A stretch of DNA of 64,000 bases from Argyresthia goedartella (Eukaryota > Arthropoda > Insecta > Lepidoptera > Argyresthiidae): contig OX463827.1 of assembly GCA_949825045.1 (NCBI GenBank), positions 6,532,501 to 6,596,500 of the forward strand, written 5' to 3'. Made by a program: the position numbers and the translations under genes. Below the pieces are notes generated by a model. That model was not told the DNA's origin and ran no database searches. It was given only the letters and a program-made list of their open reading frames with translations. Numbering within the stretch: position 1 is the first letter of the stretch; each line of letters begins with the position of its first letter. Of the stretch, positions 12,401-22,599 are shown piece after piece.

Positions 12401-15400
12401 GATAAGCCGTCCAGTCCTGGAGATTTACCACGCACAGTATTCTTCACGACTTTGTATAATGACGCAGGGCTAACAGTTATAGTGTCGTCAGTGCTGCTGT
12501 CATCTTGAAGTGAGTTAGTAGGTGCAAATGTACTTGCAGGGGCGGGTTGCGTAAACAGCTGATTAAAATTGTTCGCTATGTCGTAGTTGTTTGTGACACC
12601 ATCTATGTGACTGGGACTTGGTGTTTTGGGTTTGATGACGTTATTCGACTTTTGCCAAAAGGACTGAAAGATCTTGCTGTTAAGATCGTTCGCAATTCTG
12701 TTCATAGTGATCTGTTCTTTATTCCTTTGGCATTTTTTCAATGCTAGCTTGAAGTTCGCTCGCGCCTGTCTCCTTTGCTCAGCTATCGGTCCCTCTCGTG
12801 GGCAGCTGGCTCTGTGCCATAGAGCAAGTGCGCGCTTAGATGCGGCATAGTGATCAGCTACTCGATCGTTCCAGCCCAGTACCGTGCGTCTCTTGGTTTT
12901 TGCTCGTTTTGCTTTATATACAAAGCTAGCGGCATTTTGCATGATTTTGACAACACTCCTATAAGCAATATCGATATGTTGTTATTTACCACCAAAACCG
13001 TAATTATGGTCGTAGCATTAGCTAAAATAGGTAATTAATCTAGTGTAATTGTTATAAAACCATGAACGACGTTGTATTCTTAAAATGTGGGACAAAAATC
13101 GTTTTGTTCATTATTTCTTTAGACATTGCTCACTGTGGGAACACAACACAAACTTTTTTAACGTACTTGTAACTGGCCAGCTAATTAAAGACAATAAAAG
13201 CTGTGTATTACTCGGGCGAGCTAAGTTGGCACCTGGCTCGAGTGACGTTTGTGCAAAGTACAGTGTATACAGTACAGTTTTACATATTGCTAACTCGAAA
13301 TTCTATTATCGATATAAGATTTACTCACAGACATATATAAAGTAGACAATGCAAGCACCCATAAACCACGGATTTGTGAGAACCAAGCGTGTCAATTTTT
13401 TACTACCTACTGTGACGTTACGAGCGCATTTTATATCTGTAAATTGAAACTTTTTTTGTACATGTGCCGGCCCGTACGCCCTCCACAGATACGCGGAAAT
13501 ATCTCATTACGTACTATGTCTTATGCACGTCATTAATTACATGTACCAACCTAGTATATAAGCTAGGATTGTATTCCAATCAATAGACACTACATTAACT
13601 GAGCATGCAGTGACAAGCCTTTTATTCCGTCTCCCGTCGGTTGCCACTCTGTCGGCAAAGTGGTGACCCCGACAGTGAACATCGAGCAACCTTCGGTAAA
13701 ATCTTCATCGAAGTGAAGAAATAAGCTGAATTCGCCTTTCAAAATGTTTCCACAATGGAGACTCAGGCGCCAAGAAGACTGCATCATCAAGTTGCAGAGA
13801 TATCGGTGAAATAGTTCCTGCCTTCGGTCGCATATCCTAAGCCAACGAAGCAGCAGTGGAAAATACGCAGCCCACCAGCAACCTCACAACCTCAACTGTG
13901 GACCGCAGGTCAATGATCGGTTGATAGCGAGTAATGAAGACACCCCACCACATAATATCAAAAATTACGGCGATATAGCCAAGAATAGAGAAGAGTAAAG
14001 AACAAGCAACGCTTTGTTCCATCGTTCCGGAACAGAAAAACGTTCCGCAGCCAGAAGCAATCATCATCATCAGTCATCTCATCGAGCACTTCGTCATGAC
14101 AGAGTACAGTGACTAGTACATGGAGATCCATGACCGCTGACCCTGCACCCCAGTCTATGAAAAAAGAGACGACATTGAGAATATCATACAACGTCACGTG
14201 CAACATCAACCCCATACGAGGAGCATAAATAGCACCAAACCCCAATAAGAACAACTTTGGACATAATCTTCGACTGAGGAGCGCAAACTCAAGACAGCTG
14301 ATAACTAACACTCCTGACCTTGCACGCAAGAAACGTGATTTCAAGAGTAAGCAAATGGGCTGTAATTGTCTACGAATCGCAACATGCAACTGCTGATCTC
14401 GCAAAATCAAGATTAAACTCGCAGCATTATATCAAATTTGTAACATGTCTCGTAAAATATTTTATTTTTTGTTATGTTTTGTATTTTATAGTCCAATGTT
14501 TAAATTTTTGTAAAGGGGGAGTATCTGTGCCGGCCTGTACGCCCGCCACAGATATGCGGAAATATCTCATCACGTACTATGTCTGCACTTCATTAATAAC
14601 ATGTACCAACCTAGTATATAAGCTAGGATTTTATTCCAATCACCAGACAAGACTTTAACTTAGCGTGTAGTGACAAGCCTTTTATTCCGTCTCCCGTCGG
14701 TTGCCACTTCGACGGCAAAGTACACGTTTAGCCATTTAGTAAGTACTACATTTTTGCGTGACAGGGGGCTAGCCCGTCGCTGCAGCTATGGAGATTAAAG
14801 GTTTCCTCACGATGTTTTCCATAACCGTTAGAACGTTCCATCATCGATGTGTTCTGCTGAATGCGCCCATTGGTGTAACGCGCTAAACTGACTGACAGTG
14901 AGTGACAGACAACGCACAACCAAAACCTTATCTCAATTATGTACACCGAATTTCGATTTAGTAATATATAATACCGTACTGCACACGCTGTACTTTGTCC
15001 AAATGTCATTCGAGTCAGCTGCCTTCTTAGCGCGCCCGGGTAGTACTAAATAAAAAAAAATACAAAAGCAAACTACATTCTGTTTTTCTTTGTTTTTCCG
15101 CGTATTTTCATTCCGGTAGAATCTTGTACAAATCGGATCGCTGCCATGCCCAAGAGAAGTCGCGCTGTCATTTCTGCCAAAGGACATGCGACCAAATATT
15201 GATACGTAATGGAATGTTTTATATATAAATGTGTTAGGAATTTTGTGGAATAAAGATAATTTCAATAATAACAATAGATTTTTTATTGCTGCTAAGCAAA
15301 TGGAATGTCTTTAATTATAAAGCCATATCTTTGTTTTGTTTAAACTGCTTGCAATTAGTATAAACCGAATAAAAGATTAGGAAGAGACAAGCTTTGTTGA

Positions 15401-18400
15401 TAATATTTCGTTTTAACATTAAACAATTCTTACAAATATTTTAATATTGTGTAGAAAGTTCCAACAATAGTGTGCTAAAAATATAGACAGGAATAGCTTT
15501 GGTTTTTAAGTATGTTTATCTACTCACGTATCATAAACCCTCTTTACTGCGTTCAAAAACCGCACGTTACGATCAGCATTATGTTAAACTACTTGGTAAA
15601 AACTCGTTTCGTATCTGGAAAACTACACATTATGGTCATTATGTGTAGTTTTTCTACATATAATGACATTCAAATTTCGAACGCCGACGCCCACCCGCGT
15701 GCCGTCCCTAGTTTGTCTGTGAAGTTGGTTCTGACATTCAAATTTCAAACGCCGACGCCCGTCTGCGTGAAGTTGGTACTAAAGAACAAGCTAAACAATT
15801 GCAGAACCACAATGCCGGTCAAACATGCGGTTCCTGAACACATCAAAGAGAGCTTATGATATGTGTGTAGATAAACTAGTGTATGTAACTGTACATAATT
15901 ACTTAGGCATTAAAACTCTCGAGTGATAAACCCACTCTCGAGTTTTAATGCCCTCCATTATGCAGCAGTCACATAAACTACTATTATGCATTCAGTGCCG
16001 GTAATTATATGACCACCACTATACCTATAGGGTGTCCCCCGGCTACGCGACATGGAGGGGAAGTACTTTAAATATATGAAAGAAGACTTCATTTTTATTT
16101 TAAAAACAATTCGAACTGCTTTCAAGGATTTTGAAATAGTCGCCCGTCTTAACCGGAAATTGAACCCGCAAAATGACAAAATAAATAACCCTGTATATTT
16201 GACGATACCGATCGATGGGCTTTATCAAAACTTCCAACATTTTTAAATTATCCTTGACCTTTTCATCGAGAATCGAGATTGAGTTTCTCTGTCGGGATAT
16301 TTTTCGCGGTACCACTACAAATTATGTAGTGTTGTAGATAAAACGTTTTTTGGTTCAAAAATTATACTTCCATAATATCCAAATTATGTTGATACGCCAT
16401 GGTAATCACAACAATTGCAAACAAACGAAAATGAAACTCATGGAACGCATTTTTTTTATAACCAGCTAGACACAGAGTGATTGTGAGCTCACAAAGAGTT
16501 CTCCGCTTTCTAATCTCAAAATAGCACCTTCGCCGCTTTATTTTGGGTTCTCAGGCGGAAAAATTATATTCGTAACTCGTTCAAAAAGGCTTCTTTACGA
16601 ACGTCGCTACGGTCCGCGCCTTCGGCTCGTGCGCTACGGTCCGCGCCTTCGGCTCGTGCGCTACGGTCCGCGCCTTCGGCTCGTGCGGTAAACTTCTTGG
16701 TTCCTAAATATAAGCCTTTGTGAACTCGTACGAAATGTATACCCAGAAATAAGTACTGCAATGTATGTACATTGGTACGTATTAAAGAAAAGGAATTTTT
16801 AATTTTTCTGAACAAAATTTTAAATTAAATATAAAATTTTGTGGTCTTCCTTTTATTTAGCATGTTATGTTACTCAGACAAAAAAATTCCTCCCGATTAA
16901 GCCCATCGTTCGATATTGTAAAATTACTGGGTTATTTTTTCACATTTTGCAGGTTTGATTCCCGGTTAAGACGGCGACTATTTATAATTCGTTGAATGCA
17001 GTTCGAATTGTTTAAAAATAAAAATTAAGTCTTTTTTCAGTGAAATGTTTTATCTACAATATTTGAAGTAGGTACTTCCCCAGCATGAAGTCCATGTGAT
17101 GTAGCCGGGGGACACCTTCAAAAAAAAAAACACATTTGCGGGCTACTGCGTCTTTTAAAGATAACCAATTTTTTTTTATGAAAATTTTAATTTATTGTAT
17201 AAAATCTGTGGACAACTAACTACCCACCGTATGAAGTAATTCTAGGCTAAAGTTTACGTAAATGTAGCCTAATAAAGTCCCTATTTAATTCAAGTGTTAC
17301 AACCATTTACTGTGAACTGAACTTATAGAGCCGTGCTCCATTATTATTACCCAATCAACATAATAAGGCTAGTATTTCATCGCACATCAAAAATACTGAT
17401 TTTCACAGCAAAAAGGTTCAGCAAAAATACTTTTTATGTGTTAAGTATTTTTGTTGTTCTTACATGTTCAACCTAATACGAAGGATAAAGGGGGCTTCGC
17501 TTCGCTCAACCCCTTTACCCTTCACATAAGCTACCGCAGTATTTTACCCCGATATTTGCTGTGAAAATCAGTATATTTGCAGTGCAAATCAGTATTATCG
17601 ATGTGCAGTTTAATATTTCCCATAAAATGATACCTACACAATTAAATTAGACCATTATTTTGATGTAAAGCATTTAATATAGATGCATGTGATTAGATCA
17701 ATAGCATAATAAATAGTTATTTATCTATATATATATATGTATATATATCTGCCTGATATATGATATACAGAAAATTTACAGTTTAAGACCCAATACCTAA
17801 TTGCTGCAGTTTGAGTCAAAACACAATACCTTATTCTACAGACAAACATAACTATAACTATCAATGAAGGCTGACGGAACATAAATTATTTACGTTTAGT
17901 AATTGTTTCTTATCAGTTATATCAGCATATTTTCCATTTGCTTATCCATTTGTGCTTTAGACAGTAGATTTAGATAATGGAAGGAATACGTTGAAGTCAT
18001 AATTACTATCAACCATTTATCATATTCTAGGTAGAATATTCGCATTAAATTATTATTATTATATATGATTTGTCCTGTTATTAAGTTTATACAATATTAA
18101 AATAACACCCCTGATACAATACCTAAAATTTGTATAACAGGTGTCCCTTAACATAAGTCATGTCCCACAGCAACTCCGAAGTTCAACCAGCCTTAGATGC
18201 ATCGAATAAGCCTAACATGACCTCTGAAAGTTGCATGTAATTCGAGATATATATTGTTTTTTTTTCTGAGCCGAGATGAGTGTTCCACTGCTGTGCAAAG
18301 GCTTCCCCCGTCCGAGTACTCGTTGGTTTATTTTTATTCAAATTGCTCATTTGTTACATAGTGCCAGCCATTTCTTGAATAGCCCTATCATTTAGTTTAT

Positions 18401-19259
18401 TGTAGTCTACGGTATCGTGAATAGTTACATAAGACGTCACAAGTGTTATTGACAAGGTATCGACAAGATACCTAATCTAGAATACTAGAAATGGACGACT
18501 CAGTCTGAACTTAAATCTTAAGCAAAAACTTCGCGTTTGATCCAGCAGCCGTGAAAAAAAAACTAGACATGGTATGACAAAATACCTTCAAAAACTTGCC
18601 CATGCTGTTCAGGAATGGTACAACACTTGTATCAAAATGCTATGAAAGAGGAATTGATACTTGGAATTGATACCTTTACTCCTGTAAGCGGGGCTCCGCC
18701 TAGTACGACACAGTGAAGGAACAACCCTAAATATCTCATTTGCTACTTACTTTTTCATTATGGATAGATTTATTTATTTAACTAGTGAGATCATTACCAG
18801 AGGCATCATACCAAGTTGTAAGGTGGAACCAATGGATACTCCATAAGAGAAGTTGGATTTCATGCAGTCCGTTGAGTCCGCTGGTCAGATAGTTTTAACG
18901 CCATCAGAATTACACACACATTTCCATTAGTGGCTCGCTAAGGTGAGGTATTGCATAGTATGGTTAGGTTTGGTCACGGTAGATTGGATAAGTTTAGTTA
19001 GTTAAGGTTGGGTTACGTTTAGATCTCAGATACCGATCACCCCTTACAAGATATAAGACTCGTGTTGCCGTCGACTAACACTTTGTGAAGGGCAACATCA
19101 TGATCGTCATCACCTTACTATACTTCACAGATCTTCGGCACTGAGGAGAGTTTGTCGGCCGCCCTGCTGATTCTGCCCCAGACCCTTGCTTCTTGCGACG
19201 AGGTCTACAGACGGGTGGAGCAGCTTTATACCAGCTTCGACTTTCACGGCTTACCTTAG
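6380..19259 (+). CDS. CPTP: Ceramide-1-phosphate transfer protein (GLTP-fold), four exons
   Basis: Coding exons 6380-6498, 6595-6806, 9470-9645 and 19131-19259 join in frame to 211 codons plus stop; human CPTP is 214 aa. CPTP moves ceramide-1-phosphate between membranes in the cytosol. The family headgroup residues known from the human protein have clear counterparts: D55 and K59 in SSDVKSK, R101, R105 and R108 in SRTMLRLHR, and H145 in FHPWYIRKA. All junctions are GT/AG: AA|gtatga with ctacag|G, TTAG|gtaagt with ttccag|AT, AAG|gtaagc with ttcacag|ATC. The start is the first in-frame ATG, which gives MSNENTLDLNY. The protein ends FDFHGLP, like other family members that end in LP. Intron 3 is about 9.5 kb and full of transposons. 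No splice or frame defect is visible. Confidence 0.9.
6595..6806 (+). CDS. CPTP: CPTP exon 2 (residues 40-111)
   Basis: The acceptor is ccactctacag. The exon encodes FLNLIGTVFSFVSSDVKSKI through RTMLRLHRGL, including the D55/K59 and R101/R105/R108 headgroup residues. It ends in phase 1 at a consensus donor gtaagt. Confidence 0.92.
7089..7120. repeat. 32-bp palindrome
   Basis: TTCACCCATACACA is perfectly inverted across a 4-base loop (14-bp arms). It lies in CPTP intron 2. Confidence 0.8.
8672..8830 (+). repeat. Two diverged direct repeats of about 46 bp
   Basis: TTTTTTGCCGAAATCTTATT at 8672 and TTTTTTGCCGAAATCCTATT at 8785 both continue to AAGACACTTTT after similar spacing. They lie in a 155-codon open stretch (8384-8851) in CPTP intron 2 that I do not recognise and do not call a gene. 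Confidence 0.6.
8846..9178 (+). repeat. Dispersed repeat 'D', copy 1
   Basis: Shares long blocks with 15515-15960 (inverted) and 29640-30065: TAATTATGTACAATTACATA, ACACATATCATAAGCTCTCT, TGTGTTCAGGAACCGCATG, GCAGGCGGGCGTCGGCGTTC and ATTATGGTCATAATGT. It lies in CPTP intron 2, has no ORF, and ends raggedly. Confidence 0.7.
9470..9645 (+). CDS. CPTP: CPTP exon 3 (residues 111-169)
   Basis: The acceptor is aaatctttccag. The exon encodes FIRLFLKCLSESDENVN through LPTRPDLLRK and includes the FHPWYIRKA motif with the family histidine. It ends in phase 0 at donor gtaagc. Confidence 0.9.
9646..10166. other. Start of CPTP intron 3, no gene seen
   Basis: A 62-codon open stretch at 9713-9901 has no recognisable similarity. 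A TA microsatellite sits at about 10146-10167. Confidence 0.5.
10167..10375 (+). repeat. tRNA-derived SINE (type A), copy 1
   Basis: The tRNA-like head has a plausible A box (GTGGCGCTGCGG) and a consensus B box (GGTTCGATCCCC). A body follows (GTCTTGGATGTTTATATG, GGTTCCCAAGTC, GGGGCCAGAA), and the tail is of TTATG repeats. It matches 47862-48076 over its whole length. It is not a functional tRNA: no proper anticodon arm and acceptor pairing can be drawn. Confidence 0.85.
10376..11054. other. AT-rich intronic sequence, possibly LINE 3' UTR
   Basis: No ORF. The part from about 10780 may be the 3' untranslated region of the minus-strand LINE that follows, but I see no clear poly(A) or target duplication. 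Confidence 0.35.
11055..12975 (-). pseudogene. 5'-truncated non-LTR retrotransposon ORF2 (reverse transcriptase)
   Basis: Two open frames on the minus strand cover one ORF2: 12942 to 11701 (413 codons) and 11704 to 11084 (206 codons). They overlap at an ATGA, so a single-base frameshift separates them right after the catalytic region. RT blocks in order are RGKSPGLDGL, SNYRPIALASI, DLSKAFDRLAHD, GVRQGGSMSPILFNVYMDGL and the palm motif YADDMVLLSPS. After the shift come the NPDKS and KYLGHVI blocks and a C-terminal domain. The endonuclease half is missing, typical of a dead 5'-truncated copy. The motif style suggests the CR1/L2 group, but the clade is not certain. Its GC content is well above the surrounding intron. 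It lies antisense in CPTP intron 3. Confidence 0.85.
13207..13303 (+). repeat. Dispersed repeat 'F', copy 2 (left arm of an inverted pair)
   Basis: CTCGGGCGAGCTAAGTTGGC, CAAAGTACAGTGTA and TAACTCGAAATTC recur inverted at 14949-15046. The pair brackets the miniature LTR element and a SINE fragment, so it may be the TIRs of an older host element. Confidence 0.55.
13463..13659 (+). repeat. 5' LTR of the miniature element
   Basis: Starts TGTGCCGGCC and ends CGGCAAA. It carries the TATATAAG box-like stretch and TTTTATTCC also found in the other LTR. It differs from the right LTR by several substitutions and small indels. Confidence 0.85.
13661..13678 (+). other. Primer-binding site, tRNA-Trp type
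   Basis: TGGTGACCCCGAC matches the complement of the 3' end of tRNA-Trp for 13 bases, then continues with a one-base insertion. It starts one base after the LTR. Confidence 0.75.
14512..14520 (+). other. Polypurine tract of the miniature LTR element
   Basis: AAAGGGGGA lies six bases before the right LTR, the expected place for plus-strand priming. Confidence 0.7.
14526..14719 (+). repeat. 3' LTR of the miniature element
   Basis: Matches the 5' LTR from TGTGCCGGCC to CGGCAAA and is followed by the target duplicate GTACA. Confidence 0.85.
14748..14840 (-). repeat. Fragment of SINE type B
   Basis: Reverse complement of the SINE B body: GGAAAACATCGTGAGGAAAC and GGGCTAGCCCCCTGTCACGC, as in 21128-21437. 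Confidence 0.7.
14949..15046 (-). repeat. Dispersed repeat 'F', copy 3 (right arm of the inverted pair)
   Basis: Its reverse complement aligns with 13207-13303 (CCCGGGCGCGCTAAGAAGG, CAAAGTACAGCGTG, TAAATCGAAATTC). Confidence 0.55.
15515..15960 (-). repeat. Dispersed repeat 'D', copy 2
   Basis: Inverted relative to the copies at 8846 and 29640. At its 5' end, CTCGAGTG and CACTCTCGAG form a hairpin (15911-15946) next to ATTAAAACTCTCGAGT. It lies in CPTP intron 3. Confidence 0.7.
16031..17116. mobile_element. Nonautonomous DNA transposon with about 200-bp TIRs
   Basis: The left arm 16031-16220 begins GGTGTCCCCCGGCTAC and the right arm 16901-17116 is its diverged reverse complement. Paired blocks include ACAATTCGAACTGC, GTCTTAACCGG, GCAAAATG and CGATGGGC. 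The spacer of about 680 bp holds the 27-bp triplet at 16607. No transposase ORF is present and no clear target duplication was seen. The element could fold into a long hairpin. It lies in CPTP intron 3. Confidence 0.75.
16607..16687. repeat. Three tandem 27-bp GC-rich repeats
   Basis: The unit starts CTACGGTCCGCGCCTTCGGC and is repeated three times without visible change, inside the long-TIR element. Confidence 0.9.
17380..17625 (+). mobile_element. Core-and-arms element, copy 1
   Basis: The core (about 17420-17560) contains TATTTTTGTTGTTCTTACAT, GGGGGCTTCGCTTCGCTCAA and CCTTCACATAAGCTACCGCA. The flanks carry the locus-specific motif AATACTGATTTTCACAGCAAA (17390-17411) and its inverse TTTGCTGTGAAAATCAGTAT (17555-17574), with further partial copies to about 17608. 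The core matches elements at 26.3, 46.8 and 49.7 kb; the arms do not. Confidence 0.7.
17626..18251. other. Intronic, no gene seen
   Basis: AT-rich, with a TA-type microsatellite at 17730-17752. ACAGGTGTCCCTTAACATAAG at about 18139 looks like a single transposon end, but no partner was found. Confidence 0.4.
18252..18330 (-). repeat. LINE (RTE-like) 3' end fragment
   Basis: The reverse complement reads CACAGCAGTGGAACACTCAT, then a short A-rich tail, as at the 3' ends of RTE-type LINEs (CAGCAGTGGGACA). Confidence 0.4.
19131..19259 (+). CDS. CPTP: CPTP exon 4 (residues 170-211, stop)
   Basis: The acceptor is tatacttcacag. The exon encodes IFGTEESLSAALLILPQTL, then SCDEVYRRVEQLYTSFDFHGLP and TAG. 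Phase 0 matches exon 3. The helix with CDEVYRRVEQLY and the LP ending are typical of GLTP-fold C-termini. Without this exon the gene would lack its last helix. Confidence 0.85.
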   Translation: MFGTEESLSAALLILPQTLASCDEVYRRVEQLYTSFDFHGLP

Positions 19260-21127
19260 CACCCTCGCTTTGGAGGGCGCCGACCTTCGGACAAGATGCT
19301 GCGACGGGGCATGCGCAAGCGACATTTCAACGTTTGAAGGAACCTGAAAGTTTATTGGAGCAGTCTGTGCATTCGACACAGTGCATGACCACAAGTTTCG
19401 TAGGTAAAGTTGGGGCCTAGAATCAGAACTAGGGTTGTTTATTATAGGCGATTGTTCCTACCAGTGTAGGAAGCAGGGCTAATAACACGTCGTAAAAGTA
19501 TGAGAATCGAACTGTCAGTGACTCTTATGTATTATGACATAAGTTTAATTTTATCTGAACTCGAAAACTTTTTCATTCTATTAATTATTCCTGCTTGAGG
19601 GTTATGCTTAGTGCTCAGCTGAGCAGGTTCCTGCAGTGCAGTGCTTCGGTGCGGGAGGGGTGTTGTCGTGACGTCATGCGTCAGTACGGCGCGGTACTTC
19701 AAGGCGGGTTCACCGTAGCTTGCATGTATCCCATCTTCACTATTCAGTTGGGCAACGGCTACGCGCGCTCCTGATTTGCAACGATGTGATATTTCAAACA
19801 AAAGGAACGGTCCATGCAAAAAAAAACAAAGGTGCTAGTTTTTATTTTATTTTGTGAAGCTTTTGGCTATTTTAAGTTAATAATTTGAATATTTCGGGTA
19901 ATGGATGTCTTTTTTTTATATTTTTTAAATATAAAAAAATATAAAAAAACCCCTCGTGACGTCACTTGCTCACAGTTTTGGAACGGTTGTACTTGAGGCT
20001 GGTTGGTTCCGATTATAAAATTAAACAACAATAATATTAATATTTGTTTAAGTTCCGACTGACATCTGCGTCATCGACTGACAGGAACTGTTGATAATTG
20101 ACAGTTTTACAGAAAGCAGAGGACAAATGAAGTACATTATGTTTTACGGATATTTCAGTAATCCTGTAATATTTTTTGATGGGAACAACGGAATTAAGTT
20201 AGGAAAACAATTATCATAATAATATATATTTTTTTAAACTCGTTTATTGGATGTTTATAGTATGTGTCATGTCATATTCTGTGATTTTTATAAATTTGTT
20301 TAATATTAATATCTCGAAATGGTTTTCTCAGTTTGGTACCTTTGTTTTTTTACATGGCCTATTATCGCAACTTGCTTTTTTTTGGTATACCTCGGATTCG
20401 TAGTTATTGATGTGATGACAGTAAAATCTTGGCAGCTAAGATTGTAGGTGCATAATATAGTGACCAAAACGTAACACAAAACCTTTACTTTATGACGTAG
20501 GTAATATTCGGCGGCAGCAAGTACAAAACGTATAGCTTAAGCACCCATGTCGTCGAAATACGGTATTTGGCAAGGTAGTCCAATAAATCTAGAAACGTGT
20601 CTCAAGCTGAACCTATTTCAACAAAAACGTTTGACAATAACAGGATTAGAGTCTCCAGCAGTTAAATTTTATAAACTAAATTTGGTGCTAAAAAGACAGC
20701 ACTTGACTATGACGTCAAATGCTAGTATTTCACAGAAATCGTGAACAAAATTACCGTTTTGACAGTTCCTAAAATGTATCTATTTTTCTACCAGTCAAAT
20801 ACCGTATTCTAGGTGGCAATTTATATTATTTGTTATAGCAATCATATGTATTTGTAACCTAGTTTTCAAGACATTAATCTCTCGTTGAGGCCGATTGGCC
20901 TAATTATCCTGACTTTGCCTTGACAAGCGAATAACAGACTGTTCCTTTTATTTCGTTTTTCGGAAAGTGGTTTTGCTTGAAAAATGTCGTTAAATCGGAA
21001 CGTAAAGATATGAATACACGTGCCGCTTAGCGATTCAATTTCGCTTATCTCTTCAGTTTAACACGACTTTCTGTCAGTATTTGCTATGCTAGTGAAACAT
21101 TCTGAAGACTCGTTCTAGTTATTAGAT
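19260..21127. other. CPTP 3' region and intergenic, no further gene seen
   Basis: Open stretches at 19193-19420 and, on the minus strand, 19532-19819 are not recognisable. The 3' UTR end was not located. 20624-20810 is a copy of dispersed repeat E. Confidence 0.5.
20624..20810 (+). repeat. Dispersed repeat 'E', copy 1
   Basis: CGTTTGACAATA, CTATGACGTCAAATGCTAGT, ATTTCACAGAAATCGTGAAC and TTTTGACAGTTCCTAAAA recur at 31808-31995 and, inverted, at 42900-42985. No coding is present. Confidence 0.65.
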
Positions 21128-21437
21128 AGATTAACATTTGATGAACAAAGAGCTCCTTTGTCTCATGGGTTTCACGCTTGCCTCTCAAACAGGAGAGGCA
21201 GGTTCGATTCCTGACCATGTACCAATGAGATAATTAATTTATTTGAAGTACATTATACGGACGTATAACGGTGATGGAAAACATCGTGAGGAAACCTTCA
21301 TTACTCTATAGCTGCGGCGATGGGCTAGCCCCCTGTCACGCAAAATGGAGTATTGAATAACTGGCTCAAAGTGGGCACAATTGGTCCTCTGCCACCCCGT
21401 ATGGGAAAAGGCGTGACGCTATGTCATGTTATGTTGT
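21128..21437 (+). repeat. tRNA-derived SINE (type B), complete-looking
   Basis: The head has a B box (GGTTCGATTCC) and a tRNA-like A box region. The body contains GAAAACATCGTGAGGAAACC, GCTGCGGCGATGGGCTAGCC and CACGCAAAATGGAG, and the tail is TATGTTATGTTGT. Fragments of the same family occur at 14748, 25078 and 55068. Confidence 0.8.
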
Positions 21438-21489
21438 ATGAATTGTAGTTGTCGATCATGCTCAACAAAAGCACATTACTTTTTGTATG

Positions 21490-21549
21490 TTTGTTACGCG
21501 ACTATTTCGTTTGTTACGCGACTATTTCGTTTGTTACGCGACTATTTCG
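21490..21549 (+). repeat. Three tandem 20-bp repeats
   Basis: GTTTGTTACGCGACTATTTC occurs three times in tandem without change. Confidence 0.9.
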
Positions 21550-21774
21550 CGTATGATTATTATTATTATATGACTTTTGATGACTCTTGTTTTGATCGGT
21601 AGGTCATATACTTCAGAGGTGAGAGAGATTTTATCAAAATTTATTTAGCGTTTATCAAAAAAAACACCAAAAGCAAAAAAATATATACACATTTTAGTTT
21701 GTGGTGCGATTTCAACAAAAGGTTTGATGAGGACTTTTCGTGTATATACGACATTCGCATACCGACCGGCATTC

Positions 21775-21798
21775 GGGGGGGGGGGGGGGGGGGGGGGG
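21775..21798 (+). repeat. Poly(G) run of 24
   Basis: An uninterrupted G tract. It may be a sequencing or assembly length error or a real homopolymer. Confidence 0.8.
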
Positions 21799-21984
21799 AA
21801 GAAATAGGGCTTCAACTTGATATTTGATTCGGTTGTTTTAAGTTTTTAATTTGGTGAATTATGAATTTTTAGCAAGTTGCGTGACAGAACTCAATGGCCC
21901 TCTACCTCGGTTCTGTAACTCCTGACAACCCGGTTCCTTTCAAATTCAAATCACAGTCGCTTTAAATGACTAGCTCGTGTGAAC

Positions 21985-22063
21985 GAAACAAACATTTACA
22001 TACAAATACATTGCTTCTGGCCTGACACTAGGATACCATGTGTCGTGGGAACCAGAAATCGCG
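21985..22063 (-). repeat. Fragment of SINE type A
   Basis: Its reverse complement matches the 3' half of the SINE at 47862: TTTCTGGTTCCCACGACAC, CCTAGTGT and CAGAAGCAATGTATTTG. Confidence 0.7.
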
Positions 22064-22599
22064 TTCTAATTGGCTAAACATCAATTTGTAGTAAGCGGAC
22101 AGTCGGAAATCCTTCAAAGCATCATTTTGAATGGTATCTGGATAGATGCCAGAAATTCACTAGCTTTAATCGCAATTGAAATTGAAATATCAAACCAATC
22201 AGAACATGAATATATTACACGAGCTGTCTTTTCTAGCGATGTGGTTTGTCCATTTCTCGATCTGAATGGTATTGCGATTGACGTCGGAGATTCCCGCATT
22301 TTCAATCTGGAGCTCAGTGTTATTGTTTGGTGGTACGAAGCCTTTCAAGAATTCAAAAAATTTACAGCAACTTGTCGCAAAAAAAAAACAATTACTTTCG
22401 ATTCTATCAGTATCTCCTAGCCTCTGCCTATCATTTATTTTTGTTCGCGTGATAACAAATAATTTATCAACTGCCGTGTTAATTATCGGTCGAATGAATT
22501 AGAGATAATCACGGAAATAAAAAAATATCTTATCAGGGGCTTATGTTTTGATATATCCGAGTACCGTAAATACGTGTCGATAAATAGGTACCATAAATA

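Larger units (their letters stand above)
13463..14719 (+). mobile_element. Miniature nonautonomous LTR retrotransposon (TRIM-like)
   Basis: Two roughly 195-bp LTRs (13463-13659 and 14526-14719) flank only 866 bp. The insertion is framed by the 5-bp direct repeat GTACA at 13458-13462 and 14720-14724. A primer-binding site follows the left LTR and a purine tract precedes the right one. The interior has no gag or pol coding. It must have been mobilised by proteins from another element. Because the primer site matches tRNA-Trp, which CsRn1-type Ty3/gypsy elements use, that group is a candidate parent. Confidence 0.85.

Noticed and set aside
13958..14410. 150-codon minus-strand ORF in the miniature LTR element as a gene
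   Set aside because: Antisense to the element and without gag or pol features.
19193..19420. 75-codon ORF overlapping CPTP exon 4
   Set aside because: A different frame from the exon that completes CPTP; no similarity.
19532..19819. 95-codon minus-strand ORF downstream of CPTP
   Set aside because: Starts ATG and is open, but has no recognisable domain; kept as unexplained intergenic sequence.
22070..22420. 116-codon ORF as a gene
   Set aside because: Starts next to a SINE fragment and consists of partly inverted repeat sequence (LNGIxID / FNxI blocks); no domain or splice context.
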